64,000 nucleotides of DNA from Lepidurus packardi (lineage: Eukaryota; Arthropoda; Branchiopoda; Notostraca; Triopsidae): positions 1,493,001 to 1,557,000 of the forward strand of contig JAKZAN010000006.1 in the NCBI GenBank assembly GCA_023053545.1, written 5' to 3'. This document shows positions 48,362-59,900 of the stretch, in pieces. The notes under the pieces were generated by a model that saw nothing but the letters and a program-made list of their open reading frames with translations, searched no databases and was not told the DNA's origin. Position 1 is the stretch's first letter. Every line of letters starts with the position of its first letter. The translations under genes were made by a program, and so were the position numbers.

Positions 48362-50322
48362 ATGATGAGTAATTACACAGTAACGTCAGCGGCTGCCCAT
48401 GCCACAGCCGATCAGCTTACCAGTCTTACTGCCGCATTGAATGCAATCTCGTTTCACGTGCGCTCCCATTTCTACTTGGTCAAACCATCAGAAGCCATGT
48501 TCGAAAACTATGAAGACGTTCCTAATTTCCAATCTAGTGTAAAGTATCCTTGACCCTTCCCAAACCACTTTTTTGGTCTCTTTTTAATTGAATCCTTTGG
48601 TCATTATTTCTTAACAGCTTCCCTTTTTCCTAACCATGATTTTGGCTGAATGGATCATCCTGCGGTTTAAGAAAAAACCTCTGCCACCTTTGACAGACAT
48701 TGCAGCTTCTGGGGTTATGGGGTTTATTCACGAGCTTCTCAGGTACGGAATAGACGCTCCCATATTGAGCTAACCTACAAGCTAGCTTATTTGTAAATGC
48801 TTCCTTAAACCAGGTTAATGTTCCGTGGGTTGGAATACAGCGCTTACGTATATGTGTACCAACACTACCGAATCTACGAGTTGCCATGGGACTCGGTAAT
48901 TACTTGGTACGTAGCAGCCATTCTTACCGACTTTGGCTATTACTGGGGTCATCGCTCCACACACGGTAAAAACGGAAGTGACACAAATTTGTGTAGAAAA
49001 TTGATGTTCCCTACAGAAATTCACGCATTGTGGGCCTATCACCAAGCACATCACAGTTCAGAGTACTACGCTTTGATTTCAGGCCTACGCCTTGGGGCTC
49101 TAAACAATTGGTGTCACTGGGTATAATTTTTCACCCTTACTTAATATCCCCTACCAGCCCATCCATTTACCTTTGGTATTCTCAATGACAGATCTTCTAT
49201 ATTCCCATGGCCTTATTCGTGCCCCCAGCTCAATTTATATTACACCATCAATTGAACTTCATACATCAATTCTGGGTTCATACCGAACTTATAGGAAACC
49301 TGGGACCTTTGGAGTACATCTTGAACACACCCAGTCATCACCGTGTTCATCATGGTAACTCAATATAATGTTATTATTGATTTCATATTCTGTGATTACT
49401 TGTATGACTGATTTCGTTAAAGGAAGCAACGACTACTGCCTTGACAGAAACTACGGAGCCGTACTCATCATATGGGATCGCATGTTCGGGACGTTCGCTG
49501 CAGAGAGGAAAGGGGAGCAAATTGTATACGGGTTAGTTGACCCCGTCGAATCTGTCAACCCAATTTATCTAGAGGTATTTTCTTACAGACGGTAAAAAAA
49601 AATTATACTTTGTAAACCATTTCTTAGCTATTTTATTTTGGAAAACTTTATGAAAAGTTCTGGTCGGCGCCAGGATGGATAAATAAAATTAAAACGATAC
49701 TATACGGTCCAGCTTGGCAGCCTGGCAGCCCTCGTTTGGGATGGGACGACAAACTACCTGGTGTAAAACTGAAATATTTTGTTTATAGTACAATTATCAC
49801 TGTTATTGACATTGTATACAACAGGTAAAGCCTCGGACGAAATTTTACGTTCCCATGACATTTGGCATGGCTTTGTATGTAGTCCCGCACTACGTTTTGA
49901 TGATATTAGGTTTTATGGCTCTACATATAGTTTCTAAAGTAAGGATTACCGTAGATAACCCAGAGATGCCCGTATTTAATTTTTCTCTATCTTCACTACA
50001 GGGTTGGTCCTTAACTATGGTATGGCTGCATAGTTTTTTCACACTTGCCTCTTTCATAGTCATCAGTTTCCTTTACGAGCGCAAATCCTATGGAGCTATT
50101 TGCGAGTTTATCCGCTGTTTGACAATTTACGTTCTTACTGATAACTTCGGATTACCTTTACTCCAAGCAGTTGAACCAGTTGCTCACATTATGTTTTTCG
50201 GTCAAAGCATTCCAAATATTATACTGGTGGCGATCAAGACTATCTTCATTCTCTCTACAATCCTGTGGGGTTCAATAGTCGTTCACAAGTACCAACAGAT
50301 TGTGAAGGTGAAAAAAACGTGA
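48362..50322 (+). CDS. Alkylglycerol monooxygenase-like, tandem copy 3
   Basis: Nine exons: 48362-48538, 48618-48742, 48814-48965, 49017-49120, 49192-49354, 49423-49574, 49628-49762, 49825-49938 and 50002-50322. About 480 residues; two adjacent ATGs (48362 and 48365) could start it. Exons 3-7 have the same lengths as in copies 1 and 2. Histidine boxes are [16 protein letters not shown] and SHHRVHH. The residue before the second box is Tyr where the other copies have His; that position is also non-His in human AGMO, so activity should be retained. The core [20 protein letters not shown] is conserved. The C-terminal membrane part is the most diverged of the three. It lies 4.7 kb from copy 2, suggesting an older duplication. 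Confidence 0.92.
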
Positions 50323-50904
50323 ATTTGGCAACTAAAGCCTGATCCGGTACACACAGTACAATCCTGCGCTCAAACCCGAATAAGGGCAATCGATATTTAC
50401 CCATTTTACGTTTGCAGTCGATACTCACGTCTTGCCGGGTCCAAAAACTCCATTCACCCAATAAGTTCATAATATGTGCTGTCTGAATACAACTTAAGAA
50501 ACGTCCCCAAGCAAAGAGCAGAGTCCGTGTGTAAATAGCCAACCATGGTTTATTGTACAAAAAGAGGGAAAACTACTCACATAATGTGACACTTCTAAAA
50601 AATGTATTAAATACGTCTTTCTTTCGGAAGTCCGGTGCTTGCCATTGAGACAGATAGAAAACTGAAGGAGATCCTCTATTTAAAAAACACCGAACGAAAC
50701 AGATAGGCAAGACACGAAATCGACTGACATGAAAACCGCATTCTATCCTTTTCGGTGAAGACAGCGGATTTGCAAAACGAAAAACGCAACTTTAACTGCC
50801 CTTATGAGACATGTGTGACGTATGAGGAAATCATCACTATCAGCGGGATTGTAAAAAACAACAACAAAATAAAACAAAAACGGGCGGAGAGGTGGGGCCT
50901 ATAA

Positions 50905-52225
50905 TTAAGTAGGTTTTTGTTCACTAACGCTGGGATTTGCTGCAGTGGAGTTGCCAGGCTTGATGTCTAAAATAGCAAAATGCGAGAAGATTTGTTGTGT
51001 TAGCATTGACTTCACCTTTCACTGAACAATTCAATAGGCTAGGCTGTCAACGACTCCCGGACATGCAGGCCCTTAATGTAACTATCGACGCCATTCTGAA
51101 GTTTCTTTCTAAAGTCGCAATCAAGACAGCATTCAGTAACCACTAGCTTTCTGCCCGTGAAAAGCAAATCAAAGTGACGCCATAACTTGCGCTGCGACAT
51201 CGGGAAATCATTTCTTCACAAACTAATGTACAATAAATACATAAAAAGAACTCCCAGTGAAGCATAAGGTTTTCTGACGACGTATAACAATTCGTGGCAA
51301 AGCCAGCTTGCATGCCTAAAGACTCCGAATACATACAAAAAAACATACAAAAAAGAGAGAAAAATAAATAATAAATAAATAGACAAATAAACAAAAGAAT
51401 AAAATAAACGAATTAATAAAACAAGTAAGTAAATAAAACCACAGACACAAAACAAATTTTTTTAGGCTATTCCAAGTACCAGTATAAAAAAGTAAAGAAA
51501 TCTTCCTTTGAAGTTTAAGAACAATCTATTTAAGTAATCAAGACCAAAGGACAAATTCACCAAAGCATTCAAAAATAACCTTATTCAATATGCATCGACC
51601 AAAGAGAACATGCGAGAAAAGTAAGAGACGAAATCCTGATCTATTCGTACGGAAATACTATTAGGCATTGTTAAACTGTTCTTCTGAGACAGCATCCTAG
51701 CAACAACCTATGCGTATGAAATATTCATCGAGCACTCTGTGTATGCACGGTAAAAGTTTAATATTTAAAGAATAAGAAGAAAACGCGAGAAATGGATCCC
51801 TGTTATCAACTACACAATTTCACAGGAACATGCAGGTAAAGTCTTTCCCCAGTACACTCGCTATAGCGTCACTTTATTTTAGCCTTAATTTGCAAGATCT
51901 GACTTTGGTTCTCTGGGCAATAAACGTCAACGAGATTTTGCCCGTGCCAACTTCGTTTTGTGTTGCTTGGTCTTGTTAAATGAGAAACTACATGCTCTCG
52001 TTTTGCTTCATCATACAAGATTGGCCGACAGCGCAGACAATTTCGTCACAAGTTAACTAGAAACAACGTACCAGTACAAGCCAATCGCTCTAGCGCTTCG
52101 GGTAACCCAGCTGTGGAAGTTTGGCCCGCTGCACCCACGGCTAATACATCTGGGATGGCATTTCGTCGACCGGTTCGCCCAGTATTCAGGAAATCCTGAA
52201 CGAGGTTATCATTGGGAGCCTCCAT
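50905..52225 (-). CDS. PKI: cAMP-dependent protein kinase inhibitor (PKI)
   Basis: A small two-exon minus-strand gene: 52225-52072 and 50966-50905, with a 1.1 kb intron splitting a codon in phase 1. The product is 71 residues (vertebrate PKIs 70-76). Exon 1 carries the pseudosubstrate block VQDFLNTGRTGRRNAIPDVL: the amphipathic helix, then RTGRRNAI with Ala at the phospho-acceptor site. A leucine-rich helix, GLPEALERLAC, matches the nuclear export signal position. The second exon encodes a short polar tail ending SEQKPT. PKI binds free PKA catalytic subunit in the nucleus, blocks it and exports it through CRM1. An AG/exon context upstream of the ATG suggests the 5' UTR is spliced. Tail similarity is weak but phase, length and position fit. 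Confidence 0.9.
51346..51442. repeat. A-rich AATA/AAATAAA low-complexity tract
   Basis: Dense AAATAAATAATAAAT-type repeats within the PKI intron. It looks like an ordinary A-rich microsatellite, possibly the tail of an old retro-insertion; no element body was identified. Confidence 0.6.
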
Positions 52226-55200
52226 AGCACGGCACTTGGGCGGTCCGGTTTCTGTTATCTTGTAGTAGAACACGCCCACCAACACTGTCCTGCCATGAGA
52301 CTTTCTTGTCTCTCGTGCGGATTCCACGCCCTCAACTCCCACGTCAACCAACCAACGTTGCAACTCACGTGGTCGTAATCACGTCAAAAACACCTTAACT
52401 TGTATATGTGCAGGCATCACAGCAAAGAGAGAAAGAAAAAAACATTACGTGTTATACTTCCAGCACGCGTTTCTTTTGAGCTTTATTCCACAGCGCACCG
52501 CGAGTTGTTAATTAACCGTTAATACAAGGTAGAGCCACAAAAAAAGAAAGAAGTTTATCCAATTAAGCTTAATATTGATTAAAAAAAAGATCCACGACAC
52601 CAAAATGCTATCATGCTTAGGACATTTGGATTGGCAAAAATAATAACATGCTGCATCATCTGGTAACAAACAAAATTCACGAAGCTCAGAATCAAAACGC
52701 CATAATCCATCCTACCTAGAGCGGCCGGACGTTAGATTAGCTTTACAGAATAAAACGAGTGGAGAAATGACACTTGCCAAATGGCAAGCATGACCGCTAT
52801 TAAGACGGAAATAGGATTGGCTATGGAACAGTACGTAATAAAAACCTACAAGAAGTACAAGTATCGAGTATTTCCTGACCAATGTCGATTAGGTTTAAGG
52901 CACTAATGGATAATAACTTCGCTTTTACACCCTGGCCAGTCGTTAGAAATTTGTATGCGTATAGCATCGTGTATAACTTGATACAGAACACCGTAACTAT
53001 GTACTTTGTACAGCAAGGGAATCGAGTTACGAACCAATTGCAACAATCTCAAAGAAATACGATTAGTCTCGGACATTGGGGTTAAAAACTGGCGTATTAG
53101 CAAATAAAAAATCCAGCTGTTAGCCTGAATGTAAGGCAGATGTAGCCGATCCTATTTGTCTGTGGAGATGGCGACCATGGACTGGAGAGATGGTCTGTTC
53201 TTTGCGAACTCAAACAGAAATCCTGGCTGTTGCCATAGCTACAGAAGTCAGTCGATAGAAAACAAGAAAAGATGTCATCTAAGCCAAAGCCCAAAGAGTC
53301 AGTGCAAAGTGCAGGGCTCGACTCAACTGCAAATATAACTGCGTGAAAAAGCTCGTAGAAAATAAAGAGACCACCTTCCATCCAGCTTTATTGAGTTGTT
53401 TCGATCGATTAGGTTCCTGTCAGAAACACGCTACATGTCTTTCTCCATAGAACTTTCACAGAGCGAAGTATCCAAATGTTTAGCAAAATAGAGGAATAAA
53501 GAGTTAGTACGTGTGACGTAGGCCTACGTTACACGTATACCTTCAGTAGGTTTTCCATGATTAAGGTGTACCACGGTATACATGATCTAAGAATCCAGCT
53601 AAAAACCAAAATGACTTATATTGCTTCCATCACGAACACGTTTATTTGACAAATGTGAATATAAACATGGTTATTTTTTTAAGAGCGAATTATAGACGCT
53701 ACCACAATTACTTGCAAAGCGTAGTAACCTAATGACTTGAAGCTTTTCCCCACACATTCAACGCTTACGAGTCCTTTCGCTCGGTCAATAAGGCAAGCTA
53801 TAGTACAGAGACGGGAATTGTAGGAAGTTGTCCTGGCATGATCACGATATTCTCGAGGGAAATCCACGACTGAATGCCACCGTTACGTCGCGTATTTTCA
53901 AGTGCTTTAGAATCTAATAGCTCTTTCTCCGTTCTTTTTAAGAACCCCATTCAGCCACTTAACACTAGTGTGAATCATCCAAACTTTTAAAGCAAGACAA
54001 ACCCTATCCTGTTTTGGAACTAAGCGTCTAAAGGACTGAAAACAACAATTATATAATCAAATATTATATCGCCTAAACTGTAAAGCCCGTAATTAAGCTC
54101 TTTTTAGACTAGCGAAATATTGCATACAGCATCCAAAGTTATTTGAAATATGCAAGTACCAAAAGTAAGTCAAGTGGTTAAGATATAGTAATGTCAGACC
54201 ATCAATATGCGCTGATGACTGCGAGTATCAAAAGTGCTGTGCACCAGTGTTTACAACAGTGACAAACACGAACAAACGAAACTTCCCATGTGGAAGGAGT
54301 GAAATATATAGTGCTAAAGCAAAGTTATTTAAAGTTAAATCCCTGTCAGTTCAAAACGAGACATGCTTACCTGTTATCCAGGTAGTAGTAATACCCTCTA
54401 CCTTTACGATTGAATTTGAGCAGTAATCCTGCTCCAGTCAAGTAAAAAAACTTGAATTTCACAGTGAAGTAATCACGAAAACAAAGCTGACTGCTTACGT
54501 TGTGCTGTCCAACATTTCTGTGCTTTACTTGAGGACCTAGGTTTCAAGTAAGCTGGGCGAAGGCGTTCCCAACGTTAGTTCTTACCTTTATATATTTTGT
54601 CAATAGATGGTACTACGTCCACAAAACTTTTTACTACATGTGCGTTATAGGGTCTTTTTGCAAGCATTGGATTACATAACAAAAGACGACACCATTTATA
54701 TGATGTGTCGCCATTTGAGGAATTTATGCAACTACTAGTATTTTAATTGAATAAAGAAGTTTGGATGCCAAAACTGAGTAAAGCAAGAGGTGCTTCTTGT
54801 CCTGTATATTCCGCGCAGAACCCACATTGCGCAGTAGAGGAGACTGGTCAAAAGTAGCATTTCGCGCTTGTTTAGTTTTCACATACAGATCCCATGGGCG
54901 AGAAATCTGCTGTTACAATCGTTTAAACGGGTGTCTTGGGATTTCTAGATGTCCTGGTAAAATCACTGTAGAGCTATGGTGTCGTTCGATGAGCTTAAAA
55001 AATATTTTTGTAAAATTTTTGAGTAACTGTAGTTAAAGTAACAGCGAAAAAGGTACCAGCCATTTTTGTTAAGAAAGGTAAGGAAACCATAATACATTAA
55101 ATATCTCGATTAATTCTCACTGATTTCACATGTAACTTTTTTTATTGCTGCCTAGTGGTATGTGGCATGGCCGTGATTTTTTACAGCCTCTAGAAACCGT

Positions 55201-56955
55201 TGTTAAAGAGTTATGATTTTTGTTACTTTCGCGTCGCGTTACTTTTGACCCGATTCTCCTCTACCCTTTCCTAACGTTTTATCCAGGTATCTTTTCGTAA
55301 GAATTTCGTAAGTATCCGTAAAGAATATCCTGAGTATCCCACAAATCGCGATAGAGTGGAGGTTATGGCATTATGTATGTGCCATCACACCAGATGGCCT
55401 CCTATACTATTTTTGGAAACCGAATGAATTGTCTATCTGCGCAGCTTGAATTATTTCAAGGTGAGCAATCAAAGCGCTGGCTATGTATTATCATGTTAGG
55501 TTTTTCTGGCTCGAGTGGGAATGCATCTCTGAAAGACTTACACGCGGTGTAGGCTCAATCGAATTCGTGTCAATCAAACCAAATTACGCAACATGTCTGG
55601 CAATAGTATATTTGTAAACAAGACGTAATATAATACAAAGCTTTCATCGGTAGACCAAAATATGATCTTCCTCTTCAAGGTCTTCCCGAAACCATTCTGT
55701 AAAACCATTCATATTTTTTTTATCATGGTGATGGAAGGAAAAAGGAACCGGGACTTGATTACTAGACATAGTAAAAAGGACACGGTCTTGCTCCTCGTTT
55801 CTGCTAGCACGTATCTCTGCAGCTTGCGTCATTTGTATCCTACGCTTAAAATACAGTAAAAAATAAAATCCAGCACAGCATCACAGTTTTGTCTACAGGA
55901 ATGTTGAAAGTCTCATGGCAAACTTGGCCTCCAGACGTAAACTAACTTTCAAAAGGCCTCTGGTTCTTTCACATAGCCACAATTTAACCTCTCGTGTAAT
56001 CTATCGAGTAGAACACTCTCCTTTGAGAATTTCCCAGAGAATGATGTGACTCGTGGAAAACCCGGCATGCAAATGATCACAATATGACAGTAATTGGGAC
56101 CTGACCATCATTCATTACAGCAGTCCGTAAATCTTTGGCGGCTGCTTGGTGAGTCCGACAACGTACCGGATGACCCATGTCCTATATTACTACGTATTGC
56201 GCTCGCTATTCGCGTTCCGCGTTCCTTCTTTTCGTGAAATGCATTGCCCTTTCTGGGAGCGTAGGTTGTGTTTAACAGTTTTCGCGAATTTGGTTATCTA
56301 CATCATCCAACTTTGCTGAAATTCCCCGAAAAGGGTAATTTTCACGAGTTAGCCACCCAGGAGCTTGTCTTAAACACGGTGCCAATTGGCAATATCCTGG
56401 AAAAGAAAACGTATAACATATCACTGGCCTTACAGGCGTTTTTGAGCAATGTATAATAATCTCAATCCCACGTTCCATGCCTTTTGGCGCAAGCGCTGTC
56501 CCTTTTTCTGGTCGACATGCCTTGACGCTGTCGGGTTTACCTGTTTCCCGCGGGTTGCTAAAGCCCCGCGTATATACCTGTGGCTATACAACAGGTATCT
56601 TACTATAGGAATGCAGGTTAGAAGGCGGCTTGATGCTCATGTGGGAAGTTGGCTGAACGTATAAGCCATAGTTGGATGTCCAACTTTACCATTGACGCAG
56701 TTGCAGCCAGTAACCCAAGTGGCAAGATTTTTTATATGTTACAGGAGGCAGCAGTTAGGGCTGCGCCGTTCAGCTTAACATTACCCGAGTTACACGTTTC
56801 TGTTCGGGTTGGTAGCGAGTTAGAACTTCAGACATGAGTGCAAAAAGAACAGTGGTGTTACTGTAGTGCAAATCTAAGTTTATTTTGACGGTATATCGTT
56901 TTCTTGGAGTGAGAAGGGTCTCGTCTGCTAAGTTCCAAAAATTTGTGCTCAGAAG
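52226..56955. other. Intergenic between PKI and the PDZ membrane gene
   Basis: Divergent flank of PKI (-) and the next gene (+). No recognisable exons were found apart from a likely PKI 5' UTR exon just above 52225. A palindrome at 53508-53537 is listed separately. Confidence 0.45.
53508..53537. repeat. 30-bp near-perfect palindrome
   Basis: TACGTGTGACGTAGG followed directly by CCTACGTTACACGTA. The two halves are reverse complements with a single mismatched pair, and there is no loop. It contains CRE-half-site-like TGACGTA. It may be a regulatory dyad or chance. Confidence 0.6.
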
Positions 56956-59900
56956 ATGGAACTCTTTATTGCCTGGGCATTAATAAGTTGCCTTCTTGTT
57001 CAAGTGATGGGTCAGGAACCCAGTTGCTTTACGCAGGGGAGTATAGCTGGAGCAGTGTTAGGCACCTTTTTCGCCACATTAGTAACGGCTGCGATTATTG
57101 CGCTTATTTATTGGAAGTATTGCCGTCCTACGACTTCACGTAAGCTTTAATTAATCCTCCTTCCCTAATCTTTATAGACCCTCTACTACCGTAGTATTTC
57201 TTTTAGAGTATCATAGCCAAGTATTATTACAGTAAAGGGAGGAAAGGGGGGTGTTTACTAAGGATTGCTGTTAGGATTAGCCAATTGAACCTCCTCAGGC
57301 TTAAGATATGCATACCATATATTCATATAAAAGCAAGGTCGGGAAGTTTATCTTTTTTCCAAGGCCATAAGTATTTATTAAAAGTGGCTGGGTCCTGAAG
57401 TCAGTGTCGGGACTCAGTGGAGTCGAAGCCAAAACGCCACACAGGTGTGCCCGACAGGTAAAAAGCGAGAAAAAAATACGCTTCAAGCATAGAGCTATGT
57501 TGCTGGAGAACCTACGCAATGGCCACAACCTGCTTTGCATATGCATAACAAGCTATGTTGTGTTTTGCTGAACTTAACTTCGGGGACACAAGACATTGCG
57601 TTGTCTTTCAAGCTATTTGCTTTCCTACTTCCGGGATTCATGTTCATAGGTTTGGTCTTAGGCGGGCCAATCTATCCGGGAATGCTTGCCTTGATAAGTC
57701 CTAAGATTCCAGAGTTGTTCACTGTCGAAATTTTTTGCCTTTGAAAAATATTCCAGCCTTTGCATCATAAAAAAATTCAAAGAATGATAAAGGCAGTAAA
57801 GAAAAAAAAAAAACGCTCTAATGAAGCTTTACGCGCTGTAATGGACGGCGCTCCTTGATCCGACTTGGGGAAAGGGGTACGCTGTACGCTTTGATTGCCA
57901 TACAATGAATCGCACTCCAAATGCCGGGTTGTCACTTCATTGTAATTATAGTTAGGGTGCTACTCTTCCTCCACCTTGTTTAAACCTGCTCCCTTTTTAC
58001 GGTTTTTAGTTTCGTTTACCTAGACGAAATGAGTTTCAGGGAAGGTCCAGATTGCGCGTTGGGGTTCACGCAGCTATTTGCAGTTAGGGAGTGGGTTGCT
58101 TTCTTGCCTTCTATAATTAAAGTTAATAGCAAAGTCGGCATTCTATTTGGCTCTGTCTCATCTTTTACCTCAGTTCACGTCTCTTCTGCGCATCAGCGCA
58201 TCTATTTCCACCTCTCCTTTCTTGGCCCGTTTTCCAATGCCAAAAGTTTCCAAGAGCCCCGCAGCTCTTGAAAGAAAACCGGCTTTTTTTCTGGCTAAGA
58301 TAGAGAAGGTTGTTTCAAGATAGAGATGGGTTTCAAGGGGAAACTAAATAAGCCCCAAACTCTTGTTGCTTTGCACCTGTATTCACTGTCTTTCTGCTAT
58401 ATAATCTTCTTTGCTAAAGAACCACCGTGGTCTTTGGCTTGGTTTTCCAGCTCTCAGGTTGCAACTTCAATTGGCAACTCCATCTGGTTGCCTTACTAAG
58501 GCGGTGGCTTGGCATTTCCCGGTGTGTTGGGCTTGCATTGCATTGCATCCACTGGAAGGTTGCTGGGATGTTAAAGGACGTAAATATATGCAAGTCCCCT
58601 TACGGATTTTTTTGGAAAGCCTCATTTGACGAAAAACAAGTTTGGTAACGCTTTTCTCTGCCTTAACTTTTACCTTGAGCACTATAGTACTCCTTTTCTC
58701 GTTGGACATCGTTGTTCAGCTTTTGGAATCCCAGAGCTGCTAAAGTTTACGTATCGGTAAAATTTCTTAGAGTCAAATTGAATTGTACGCATTTTCGCTG
58801 GGAAAATGAAGGCGGTAGTATTATTACCTGGGAAGCGCATGGTTCCAACACGACCCAGACTTGAGGCACGGACGTTTGAGAGTTACTAAATGTTGCTTTC
58901 TTATCCTTAATAAACTGACGATAAGGCTATTAGGGTCAGGATTAAAAACAGAAAAAAATAGTTCGTTTTTAAAGTTAGAAGCACTCCGAATAGAAACCGC
59001 AGCTAGAAATGGGAACGTAACAAACCTACACCGCACACTTTAGATCATATATTTTCTTGTCTATAACGTTTTGAGTGTGCTGTAGGCAATCATGCGCAAT
59101 CGTGGTTGACCGCTTCGGTGCTATTTTTTTCTTGTTATGATTTTGTTCTTGTTTCATACTCTTTTGGGCAAACTGTCTCGTACGAACAGAAAATGGAGTG
59201 GCATTCTGTGACGTTTTAATATGTAGGTTAAAGTTTCCCCAAAGCCAAATGCTTCCGGTGGAATAAGAAATGTTCGTATTTTGAATTCGAACTATTTTTC
59301 TATGGTCCATAGCGGTTCATGGTATCAAGCCTGCAGTAGAGAAGCCGGGACAAACCCAGAAAGCGTGCAATTGTTATACCTAACTTCTTATGTTGTTTGA
59401 AAAGTTGTTTGATACTTCGTTTTTTGGAGGCACAAGTATAGCGCTATTATGTGTGATTTGCATGCTGAAAATGAAAACCAGCACAAGAGAAATAATTGTC
59501 GTTTTTTTTCCTCCTGTCGGATGTTGCAGGAAAGAATATATCGCCTTTGGGAAACGTTGAAGTGGGAACTCGTGGATTCGACAACCCTTGTTTTGATGAA
59601 AGCGCGTCCTCGGCAGGTGAGTACATTCCATTGAGTTTAAAAACAGCAACTTTCTGGTTCAGAACTGCGACAGGACTTGGGTGGAGTTTTGCTGTAAATT
59701 GAACCAGCGTGGAGGCACGTGGGAAAAGGAGGCAATTCCCGTACGATAGTTGAAACTTTGGGAAATAATAGTTCTATGACGCTTTATCACACGGGCCCAG
59801 TCAAGCCCCCTTGGGGCCAAATTCCGCTTTCTGTGTGAAGTTGATGTTCATCACACCGAATGAGAACTTGGGAAAAATATTCCTTGATGCACAAGCTGAT

